Shown here piece by piece: positions 13,401 through 21,972 of a stretch of DNA of 64,000 nucleotides. Within the stretch, counting starts at the first letter, position 1. Each line of letters opens with the position of its first letter. Origin of the DNA: Prosopocoilus inquinatus (Eukaryota > Arthropoda > Insecta > Coleoptera > Lucanidae); assembly GCA_036172665.1 (NCBI GenBank), contig CM069876.1, forward strand, positions 37,107,001 to 37,171,000, in the 5' to 3' direction. The notes under the pieces were generated by a model. It had not been told where the DNA came from. It saw only the letters and a list, made by a program, of their open reading frames with translations, and ran no database searches. Position numbers and translations under genes: made by a program.

Positions 13401-13699
13401 TTTTCAGCTGATAAAATGAGGGTGCGGCAAACATTTTGATTTTTCTTTTGTGCTTTAAGGAAGGCAACAATGTAAAAGAAAGATTTAGCCAATTTCCTGA
13501 AAAATGAACAAACAAAAACATTTTTTGCAATTATTTTCCGAGTTCTAGTTCATGGTATTGCCCCTTAAAGAAAAAACATTCCCGTCGGTACCGTCCTCCC
13601 CCAATCTTATACTCATTCTTTGACTGCAAACGATCGTAGGATGTCGTTGCTTAAGCTATTCATTACTATTTGCGAATATCCTTGGTCGAATCGTTTGGG

Positions 13700-13762
13700 T
13701 TTGCAGTGAAACTGATGAAGCCCTAAATAGGGGTGAAACAGCTGTACAGAGGCTAATCGAGA
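13700..13762 (+). ncRNA. Degenerate hammerhead ribozyme, copy 1
   Basis: The core CTGATGA lies at 13,712-13,718 and GAAA at 13,735-13,738. Stem II (13,719-13,734) has one G-G mismatch, a loop AAAT and four further pairs plus the closing A-U. Palindromic ACAGCTGT and cleavage triplet GUA follow (13,738-13,746). The 5' strand of stem I present in the other copies is deleted here, so this copy is probably inactive. Confidence 0.7.
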
Positions 13763-14055
13763 GAAGATTTTGCCCAGTTTTGTGAAAAAGTAAACAAGCA
13801 GAAAACATTCTTTGCAAACATTTGTGAGTTCTAGTTCATGGCATAATAGATTCCTAAAAGGGAAAAAAAACTGTCGACCCCCACCCTGCTCTTATACTCG
13901 TTGTTTACACTAATTTTAAAAAATAGTTTAAACATCCCATGATCATTTTTTGGCCTAACATTGCCAGCGATCTAAGATGTCGCTGTTTAAGACATTCATT
14001 ACTATTACACTACATTTGCGAATATCCTTGGTCGTTTTGGTTTGCAGTGGGAATG

Positions 14056-14120
14056 TCGAGCTACGTCTCTGCTGACGAAGCCCCAAGCAGGGCTGAAACA
14101 GCTGTACAGAGGCTGCTCGA
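14056..14120 (+). ncRNA. Type I hammerhead ribozyme, copy 2
   Basis: Folded by eye. Stem I outer helix: TCGAGC (14,056-14,061) with GCTCGA (14,115-14,120). Internal loop: TACGT against GCT. Inner helix: CTCTG (14,067-14,071) with CAGAG (14,107-14,111). The core CTGACGA is at 14,072-14,078. Stem II has five pairs, AGCCC (14,079-14,083) with GGGCT (14,090-14,094), and loop CAAGCA. GAAA is at 14,095-14,098. Stem III is the minimal palindrome C-A-G/C-T-G without a loop. U14,105 and A14,106 form the NUH cleavage site, with cleavage expected after 14,106. All invariant hammerhead core bases are present. A loopless stem III suggests activity as a dimer, as is known for other minimal-stem-III hammerheads. 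Confidence 0.85.
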
Positions 14121-14165
14121 GGTTTTCACTGCAATCAAAAACGATTTGCAACAAAATTTTTTATT

Positions 14166-15995
14166 ACTAATTTTAAAAGTATTTACGTATAATAAATAGT
14201 GTTTGATGTTATAGTTGACAGAACTAAAAGACTAGTTTTACATTCTGAATAGAAATTTCTGACGTAAATTTCTTTAAGATAAACTGTTACATTTGATTCT
14301 CGCATTGACCATTCCGGTCAGGTAGGCCTCCCTTTGTACGTGCGTGTAAGCGCATGTTGATTGTCGTTAGACGCGCCTCTCCCATCGTTAGATGGTATTG
14401 TGGTGTGGACAACTTTCCTTTTTTTACTTAGACGGCAAGCAAGCAAGCTGCTTGGTGTTGATTACTTTTTCAAACGCGTTGTGTGCTGAATGATATCTTT
14501 GCTTCATTTGTTGATGGATTTATGAACCTGGTGTTCGGATTCCAATTACGTTGTTGTGTTGTGTTCCATTGCGATCGCTTTTAGATCGGTTTTGAGGGAC
14601 GTGCGATTTTATTTTTGGCTTTATGTTTTGTAGCAACTTAAGCACCATTTTGTCATTTGAGTGTTTCCACGTGCGTTTACCGTTCGCGGCAGTAAATTTC
14701 CACACATTTTCTTCCTTCTAGCAAGCAATCCCGGGCGGATTTTTACCGGGCGATTCGGTATATGGTGGTTGTCACGTCGCTTAACCCGTGAACGTTGTTT
14801 TGAACTTTGAAAAACTACACGTTCCTCTCGTGCGTTATTGTTGAAAGGAAAAGAAAGGGTTGAACCGTTCTCGTTTCTGGACAGACACTGCCATTTCATC
14901 GACGATAGGCCACGGAGGGATTGAGATTGAAATACTTCCAACTTTTCTTTATTCTTCTTCGGAAAAGTATCGCGTGTCGAGATCAAACGGGCGTGCTTCG
15001 GGCCAGTGGCGTGGTCAGGTGGGCCTACCTCACTATTCACCGACGAATTCGACGGAAGGGATGATTAGCTTGCTTGTTAACGTAATATGGTTAGGGGTAT
15101 TTATTTATTTTTTTTTTTTTTGAGAATATTTACATTGTCTCGTATTTTGTTGCGTTTAACCTGCTCTGTTAACTGTTGATTTATATTTTAGCTCTAGTTT
15201 GAGAGTGGAATCATGAAAATTTGGGAAGTTTATCTCCTTTTCTTTTTGGCTGTTGGACCTGTGCGCTTCATACTATTTTTTTTATGATATTCATTTTATT
15301 ATCACGAGATTGTAAGCTATACGAGGGCACTCATGTCGATGCGCCGTCGCCCCTTTGATTGGGCTGTATAAAACTGAACTTATTTGCTATTTTTGCGGTC
15401 ATTAACCCTACTCGGGGTTGTGCTTATACTCACTTTCCCCATTTGCGTGCCTAATTAACATTATATTAGTGACCGAATCTGAAGTTGTGAAGTCTGAAAT
15501 TTTGTGATTTTGCCACCAGTCTGGTGACGTATCTAGTCTACTTTTTTCGTTTAATTCTGTTTGATAATAACTAAGTTTCTGCAGGATCCACCCCCTCAGG
15601 GATCAAAGAGACTAATAAGAAATAACTGTTGGCGATAAAATCTCGGCGAACATTTTGGAATCCTACGAAATCACATCCGCTTTCAGAAAGAGTTCGGCGA
15701 ACATTAATTCACTTAGAATTTCCTTCCTCCGCCGCACGTCATTGATTACATTCAATTGACGCCCACTATTTGGGTTCTTATTAAATTTTTGTCACCGAAG
15801 TGGCCGACTTAATTTAGATACTCCCTAAGTGAAGAACACATTTTGAACCACCCCCACTTTCTCGCGTGGTTGTTCTTACACTTCAAGAACGGTTTATCAA
15901 GCAGACGTTTACTTTACCGTATCTAAACGACTGCTTGGCTCAAGAATATTCCTGTTGTTTTGACAGAAACAAAGAAAGAATGCGCAAAAAAAAAC
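14166..15995. other. Gene-less stretch with an unrecognised minus-strand open frame
   Basis: A minus-strand frame of 139 codons (14,621-15,040) and an overlapping 61-codon frame (14,520-14,705) are basic and polar. They could be remnants of a mobile-element ORF, but I recognise no motif. 'gtcaggtaggcct' (14,319) and 'gtcaggtgggcct' (15,014) form a short direct repeat, and 'caagcaagct'/'agcttgcttg' (14,440/15,066) a short inverted one. The evidence is too weak for an element call. A 24-bp direct duplication ('aaagaaagaatgcgca') lies at 15,970-16,013, just before the LINE remnant. Confidence 0.35.
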
Positions 15996-15999
15996 CAAA

Positions 16000-18350
16000 G
16001 AAAGAATGCGCATAAGATTAAAACTTTCTGGTAGTCCAGCGATTAAAAATACATACAATTTACTTCGACGTGAAATTAAATTCGATATTAAAACAGCGTA
16101 TTCAAATTACTTAATAAAATGTGAAAATCACATAGCTGATAATTCCAGCTATTTTTGGCAATACATGGCAATTCTAAAAAGAGAAATCTACGAATACCGT
16201 CAATTATGAAATGGAATGATTGTACATATGATACAGGGAAACTGTAACTAACGGCTTTCGCAGATTATTTTAATTCTGTTTATGAAAAAAATTATAAAGC
16301 ACCAAACATTGCTGATTATACTGAACCGGTAGTTAATTACACCATAACTTTAACTTAAATTTTTGTCACGGATGTTAAACAGACTTTAAATAATTTACAT
16401 AAATTTTTACCAAGACCAGATGGTATTCCTGGATATGTGTATAAGGGGTGTGTCAACATATTAGCAAAACCATTACATAGTATTTATAATCTATGCTTAA
16501 AATATTCATGTTTTCCTAAAATTTAGAAATGTGTGCGTGTGTGTCCTATATACAAATCAGGTCATAGGAATATGATTTGCAATTACCGACCAGTAGTCAT
16601 TCTTTCGACTCCTGCTAAAATTTTCGAAACAATCATCCATCGCTCCATCTTTTTAAAGACATGAAAAATATTGTATCAATTAATCAACATGGTTTTATGC
16701 CGCAAAGATCCACTTTAACAAATATATGTACTTTTGGGCAATATATTTATAAAGCTTACAATAATAAACTCCAGGTAGATACAATATACACGGAATTCAC
16801 AAAAGCGTTTGGTAAAATCAATCACCACATACTTCTACTAAAGGCCAATAAAATGGGTTTCGGGCCTGCATTGCTACTTTTGATGCATAACTACATATGC
16901 AATCGTTCATTGTTTGTTTAAATTAATGGATATCAATCTAAATTATTTTATCCGACGTCTGGTGTCCTACAAGGGAGTAACTTAGGACCGTTACTTTTTT
17001 TACTTTACGTGAATGACATCGTTTATGAACTGAAATATTGCTATTAACATTTTACTTTTTGCAGATGATTGCTAAGATGATTGCACAAAAATATAAGCAG
17101 ACATAAACAGCATATTCAAATGGTCTGAAAAAAACTGCCTTAATTTTAATGTTAAAAAAATGTAATTTAGTTTAGTTTTGTCTGTGGAAAAGAATAATCT
17201 GATTTGAAAACAAAGATATTGTGAATGAAAACGTGGTAAGGTATCAAATTCATAATACCGCCAATTCCTAGCTGACATGATTGACATTTTTTTAAAGTAA
17301 AAAGATAAATATCCTAACTTTTTCAGTTATTAATGGGAATTTATTATTTTCGTAATATTTATTACGTTTTAGGGCAAGCAGAAAAATGAAAAATAAAACG
17401 TTTTTCCTATAGTAAACCCGATCTGCGGACACGGCGTGTAAAGCAGTATTATATTGAAGCATGAATACATACAAACACGTAGATAGTTCTTGGAAAGGCT
17501 GCAAGAGTACCCGTCGTAAATAATTTTAGGTCGGTCGGATTAATATAGTCGAGCAGTTAAGTAGTGGACAGGGGTTGTAAAGACCTGGGCGTCTTTAAAG
17601 TCCATGACTGTACATATAAATCAAATAATAACAAAGACCTATGAAATTCTAGGTTTTGTATGCAGAAATATTAAACAACTCAAAACGTCGAAGGCTTTAG
17701 ACGTCCTGTATAACTCATACGTGCGCCCTAAACTAGAATATTGTTCATTAATTTGGGCACCATATTACCTTTAAAACAGATTGCAAATTGAAAGAGTACA
17801 ATTCAGATACTTTAAACTTAAATATTACATAGATTATAAGATCTGTCGCAACCATCATATTTCGAATTACTTGAAATGTTCAATGAAATTTCTTTACATT
17901 GTAGACGGCTAATTACGGGTCAAACTTTCGTATATAAAATATCTAATGGATTAATAGATGATTCACAAACGCTAGGAAATATTTGCTTCAGGGTTCCTCA
18001 TCGAAATACTAGGAATATGGAACCTTTTTATTTACCTGTGGCTCTAAGGAATTTCTTGAAAAAAGATTCGATTTACATCGCTTGTGATACTTATAATTAC
18101 AGGACGGAATTATATATTTTGTTCCATTTATTTCGAACGAGGCGGCAACGAGTGTGTGTGCATTGATGCGTCGCTGCAGCGTTACACGTTTGCCGCTTCG
18201 TTTGTATTTAATCGAACAAAATATATAATTCCGTTCCCTGCTTATAATCAATACTGCTTTCAAATAGACGAATTCAACCTACCATTATCATCATTTAGGT
18301 CTCAAGTTACAGAGTTACTAAAACGACATAACTCAGTATAATTCGTTTAA
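16000..18350 (+). pseudogene. Decayed Jockey-like non-LTR retrotransposon (reverse transcriptase)
   Basis: Fragments of one reverse transcriptase occur in order but in different frames. They are an upstream helper region (16,006-16,209, 'YFWQYMAILK'); the finger region 'VCPIYKSGHRN..CNYRPVVILSTPAKIFE' (about 16,535-16,630); 'SINQHGFMPQRSTLTNICTF' (16,670-16,735); motif A region 'TEFTKAFGKINHH' (16,790-16,830); 'SGVLQGSNLGPLLF' (about 16,960-17,000); and 'LLFADDC' (about 17,049-17,069). A C-terminal part with 'YNSYVRPKLEYC' and 'LIWAPYY' (about 17,710-17,770) and a 3' tail (17,876-18,341) follow. Motif A should read A-F-D; here the catalytic aspartate is glycine (about 16,812). Many stops and frameshifts are present. 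About 17,230-17,520 does not fit the family and may be an insertion. A MITE is nested at 18,098-18,240. Endonuclease and ORF1 are absent, so the copy is 5'-truncated and dead. Confidence 0.85.
18098..18240. mobile_element. hAT-like MITE nested in the LINE remnant
   Basis: Inverted ends ('acaggacggaattatata' on the left, 'cagggaacggaattatata' read from the right) flank a 143-bp insert. The 8-bp direct repeat CTTATAAT lies at 18,090-18,097 and 18,241-18,248. An 8-bp duplication and CAGGG-type ends fit the hAT superfamily. The LINE reading frame is interrupted by it and resumes after 18,248 ('AYNQYCFQIDEF'), which shows the insertion came later. Confidence 0.85.
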
Positions 18351-18544
18351 TCCATTAACGGCACCAGACACTGTTTGCACTGCTGAATCCTGCATCTATA
18401 AGCACACTACAGAGAGAAAAACAAAATACGTTACGTTCTCTGTTTGATTAACTGTGTTTGACAGCGTTTCGTAAATAATGCCGAGTTTGAATTTAGACAA
18501 ATTCTTTTTTTCTATTTTATTGTATTAACTTATTTTAAATATTA
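18351..18544 (+). other. Probable LINE 3' flank or untranslated tail
   Basis: Non-coding sequence between the last reverse-transcriptase fragment and the A-rich inverted-repeat arm. It may be the 3' untranslated region of the LINE. No poly-A or simple-repeat tail could be defined cleanly. Confidence 0.35.
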
Positions 18545-19228
18545 CTCTGTAAATATAATGAGAAATTAAAAGAAATACAAGAAAGGACAAAAAGGGATAA
18601 TCTTTACAATAAAACCCAAAAGCAACCGAGAAATAAAAGAACAGCAAATTAAAACGGAGAAAACAAATTAAAAAGAAATTGAAAGAAGAGGCAAATTTAA
18701 AACAAGAAGCGAAAGGAAAATAAAACTAAAGACGAACATCAAATTGAAATGAACAATTCAATCTAATTAGAAATTGAATAGAGAAACAAATGAAAACCAA
18801 TGGGCGGAGTAAAATCAAATGAAAAATGGAAGCAAAAAATTTTAATTAAATTATTTTGACAAACAGTAAAAACAAACAAATAAATATAAAAATTTTAGAG
18901 AAATATAAATCTAGATAAACAAATAGAAAACAGATGAAGTTCAAAATGAGAGGAGACGAATGACTAATAAAAATAAATGAAATGCCCATAAAAAAACATA
19001 AAAATCTTAGGAAAAAATAAATCTAATGAGAAATTAAAAGGTAAAAAACAATAAAATAGCGACCTCTTACTATCGCTTTTTGACCTAACATTGCAGTAGG
19101 ATAGACAAATTGAAGCGGGATTTGCTCCTAATGAGTCCCCCATGCAAGGCGGCCATGCTTGCTGTCAAAGCATAATGAAATATTTTAGAAAAATTTTGTG
19201 CAAATCGTTTTTGATTGCAGTGAGAACC

Positions 19229-19293
19229 TCGAGCAGCCTCTGGACAGCTGTTTCAGCCCTGCTTGGGGCTTCCTCAGCAGAAACGTAGCTCGA
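19229..19293 (-). ncRNA. Type I hammerhead ribozyme, copy 4
   Basis: Read on the minus strand. Stem I outer helix TCGAGC (19,293-19,288) pairs with GCTCGA (19,234-19,229). The inner helix TTCTG/CAGAG (19,282-19,278 with 19,242-19,238) includes one G-U pair. The core CTGAGGA is at 19,277-19,271. Stem II AGCCC/GGGCT has loop CAAGCA. GAAA is at 19,254-19,251, followed by palindromic CAGCTG. The cleavage triplet is GUC, cut expected between 19,243 and 19,242. All core bases are intact. Confidence 0.85.
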
Positions 19294-19616
19294 CATTCCC
19301 ACTGCAGACCAAAAACGACTTGCCCAATTTATTCGCAAATGCGATGTAAGAGTGATGAACATATAAAATAGCGACCTCTTACTATCGCTTTTTGACCTAA
19401 CATTGCAGTAGGATAGACAAATTGAAGCGGGATTTGCTCCTAATGAGTCCCCCATGCAAGGCGGCCATAGGAGCAAATCCCGCTTCAATTTGTCTATCCT
19501 ACTGCAATGTTAGGTCAAAAAGCAATAGTAAGAGGTCGTTATTTTATATGTTCATCACTCTTACATCGCATTTGCGAATAAATTGGGCAAGTCGTTTTTG
19601 GTCTGCAGTGGGAATG

Positions 19617-19681
19617 TCGAGCTACGTTTCTGCTGAAGAAGCCCCAAGCAGGGCTGAAACAGCTGTCCAGAGGCTGCTCGA
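19617..19681 (+). ncRNA. Type I hammerhead ribozyme, copy 3
   Basis: Stem I outer helix TCGAGC (19,617-19,622) pairs with GCTCGA (19,676-19,681). The inner helix TTCTG (19,628-19,632) pairs with CAGAG (19,668-19,672), with one U-G wobble. The core CTGAAGA is at 19,633-19,639. Stem II AGCCC/GGGCT (19,640-19,655) has loop CAAGCA. GAAA is at 19,656-19,659, then palindromic CAGCTG. The cleavage triplet GUC lies at 19,665-19,667, with the cut after 19,667. It is in the same family as copy 2 but has A at the variable core position and C at the cleavage position. Confidence 0.87.
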
Positions 19682-21656
19682 GGTTCTCACTGCAATCAAA
19701 AACGATTTGCACAAAATTTTTTTAGTAAAAAACAATATTTGAAAGTCGAAGGACAGAAGCAAATGAAGACGAAGAACTAAAAGCAAAAGGAAAATAATAC
19801 TAAAGACAAGTATCAAATTGAATTAAAATTGAATAGAGAAATAAGTGAAATTAATGAGCAAAATAAAATTAAATGAATAATGAAAACAAATCATTCAAAT
19901 AAAATTATTAAGCAGTAAAAACAAACAAATAAATTTAATATAAAAATCTTAAGGAAAATAGATCCAATCAAAAGAAAAACAAAAAACATTTGAAAGATGA
20001 AGGAAATAGAAACTTAAAATGATAATACGCCTAATTTGTAACAAGAAATAAATAATAATAAAACACAAAAGCAAACAAAAGAAAGATGCAGGAAGCAAAT
20101 AATTTTTTTATAGAATTAAATTTAAAACAAAAAAAAAGGCAAAAGGAAAATGAAACTAAAGACGAACGTCAAATTGAATTGAACAATTGAATCTAATAAG
20201 AAACTGAATATAGAAATAATGAAAAGCAATGAGCGGAGTAAAATCAAACGAAAAATGGAAGCAAAAGATTTAAATTAAATTATTAGACAAAGAGTAAAAA
20301 CAAACAAATAAATGTGAAAAATCTTGGAGAAATATAAATCGAATGGAAAGAGCAAATTATAACACAGAAAGCAAATAAAAAAATTGAAAAAGAATTAGAC
20401 TTAAACAAACAAAAACGCGGAACGGAAATGAAAATAAAGACAAACATCAAGTAAAAAATGATATAACTGAAACTAATTTATAAAAATTGAATAGAGAAAC
20501 AAATGAAAACCTATTAGCGAATTAAAAAAAATGAAAAGTGAAAAGATCAAATCAGAAACAAAATTGGGAAGAAAAAACAAACTAAAAACTAACTTCATAC
20601 GAAAGATGAAATAAATGAAAAGCAAATAAAAAACGAAATAGTCTCTTGAGATGACCTTGGAATAGGGCAGATTATAGTTTTCACAAGCAATTAGTTTTTT
20701 AGTGAACTGTCTGAGATCATTTGAAGGGATTCGCTCAGTTCTGACGAAAAAAGGGATTTCATGAGACACCCAGATTTGATTTATCGTGGGCGTCGCGACG
20801 CAGAATCGTCGGAACGTTAACTCGGTAGAATCGCCTAATTTATTCCTTGCACAGCGGCGAGATGTGTCTCGGGAAAAAAATTTATAAAGATGAAATTTAA
20901 TTTTCTTTTCTTCTCTGAATCAATTAATTTTTTCAGTGTCCTCTTCTGAATTCACCCGTGCAATTTTTATTAAAAGATGTTCAGGGATGTTTGATAAGTT
21001 GACAATTTCTTTTTCAGTCCAGAATTTAATTCTTTTGCTGCGGTCTTTTGATTCTTTCCTCTTTTTTAGCACCATCTGCTAAAGTTCAACAGCAATATCA
21101 CTTAATACGGTGTCGGCGGAACGAAACTTCTTTATTGAAGTTTGGCGTGAAAAGGTTTCAATTTCAACGAAACTTGTATTTTCTATGAACTTCTGGTTTT
21201 TGTTTTGCTTAGTTTTCAGTACCATCTGTTGAGCTACAGCCGCAGTATAATTCGGTCAACAAACCTTCTATCTAAGTTCTGTGGTATTTTGGTTTCTACA
21301 ATTTCTTACATTCTGATTTAGGCTTAAATTTAATCCTTGGTCAATCTGCAAGCCAGAATTTTGCGAAAAAAATCTAAATATAGCAAACCATTCAAGAGGG
21401 AGGCAAAAATACAATTTTTGAACTTCTAACCTTCTAACTACTCCCTGTACCAATCTATTGTTCCTCTGCAATTAGGTCAATTGAAACGTTTCCTTATCTC
21501 AGCACATCTTTGAAAAACATGTTATAAAAAAAAGTCTTCTTTAGTATGACTGTTGAGTAATAAACTGTAATAAATGAATGATTGTGAGTGATTCTGTTAC
21601 GATTCAAAAAGAAACGAGGCGTCCGTCAAGTTACGTTGTAAGGAAAATCTAATTCG

Positions 21657-21972
21657 GGTACAAAGATCGACGTATTAAAATAGTCGGCGTCTCGTCAAAA
21701 CACATTTAATAAGAGAGCGCGTTGATTGTTTTGAATGAAAAACGATCTGCTGGTGTAGCATTGTAAGTAAGTTCAACCGATTTGGATTTCATTTGTCAGT
21801 ATGGAATCCCTGTATTAAAACGTTAATTTTGCGTACGTTCCATTGACCGAAAAGAACTTTGACCTGCGAGCTAAGCAGATGTCGGCAATTCCTGCTAAAC
21901 GATTAAACCCGCTAACTAAACAATTTTATCAGTTAAGTCTAAAAATGCGATTGTTAAATTTTGTGTAACTTC
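21657..21972 (+). repeat. Dispersed repeat family B, copy 1
   Basis: About 315 bp match 35,722-36,024 in the same orientation, with shared phrases 'catttgtcag', 'tattaaaacg', 'gcgagctaag' and 'ttaaattttgtgt'. A shorter inverted copy lies at 35,350-35,520. No coding function is recognised. Confidence 0.75.

Larger units (their letters stand above)
13405..14165 (+). mobile_element. Tandem retrozyme-like element with hammerhead ribozymes
   Basis: Head-to-tail non-coding units, each carrying a hammerhead motif. The segment from about 13,463 to 13,746 aligns with 13,747-14,106; shared text includes 'gagttctagttcatgg', 'cttatactc', 'attcattactatt' and 'tttgcgaatatccttgg'. Predicted cleavage sites at 13,746/13,747 and 14,106/14,107 delimit one monomer of 360 nt. 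A possible third, decayed core ('ctgataa' at 13,408) precedes them. After the second ribozyme the sequence ends in 'caacaaaattttttat', like the 3' end of the related element at 19.7 kb. Retrozymes are known as non-autonomous retroelements that spread through small circular RNAs made by hammerhead self-cleavage; calling this one is inference from structure. Confidence 0.8.
19041..19737. mobile_element. Head-to-head retrozyme-like insertion with 13-bp target duplication
   Basis: The direct repeat GTAAAAAACAATA (19,041-19,053 and 19,725-19,737) flanks a 671-bp insert. On the minus strand the insert contains one complete unit (19,467 to 19,156, 312 nt) with ribozyme copy 4. This is followed head-to-tail by a truncated second unit (19,155 to 19,054); the segment starting 'atggccgcc' occurs in both. 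On the plus strand a partial unit (19,469-19,724) carries ribozyme copy 3. The two orientations form long inverted arms (19,181-19,439 and 19,469-19,730) around a spacer of about 29 bp. The other arm of the large inverted repeat shows the empty site near 47,215-47,228. A TSD longer than 8 bp fits target-primed reverse transcription by LINE machinery. Confidence 0.85.
18545..21533 (-). repeat. Large inverted repeat, left arm (A-rich, with coding-like segments)
   Basis: Read on the minus strand, this matches 45,615-47,715 base by base over about 2.1-2.3 kb, apart from the retrozyme insertion at 19,041-19,737. From its start at 21,533 it has a frame ending 'NCRNQNTTELR' (21,268-21,471), a second with 'KFIENTSFVEIETFSRQ' (about 21,230-21,095), and a third with 'KRIKFWTEKEIVNLSNIPEH' (about 21,080-20,930). 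A fourth, 'RIPSNDLRQFTKKLIACENY', covers 20,769-20,640. About 2 kb of A-rich (minus: T-rich) low-complexity sequence follows. Both arms share a stop codon between the second and third frames. I do not recognise the proteins; a decayed mobile element with captured or own ORFs is the simplest reading. Confidence 0.85.

Noticed and set aside
13939..14199. Open frame with a peptide (GMSSYVSADEAPSRAE...) conserved in three copies
   Set aside because: The conserved bases coincide exactly with the hammerhead ribozyme, and changes fall at ribozyme-tolerated positions. The frame is a by-product of RNA conservation.
14434..15075. Possible transposon bounded by 'caagcaagct' and 'agcttgcttg'
   Set aside because: Only ten matching bases, no target duplication, and the inner sequence shows no transposase.
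19165..19742. Two nearly identical proteins on opposite strands
   Set aside because: They are the two arms of the foldback retrozyme insertion read in the same sense. There is no independent evidence for coding.
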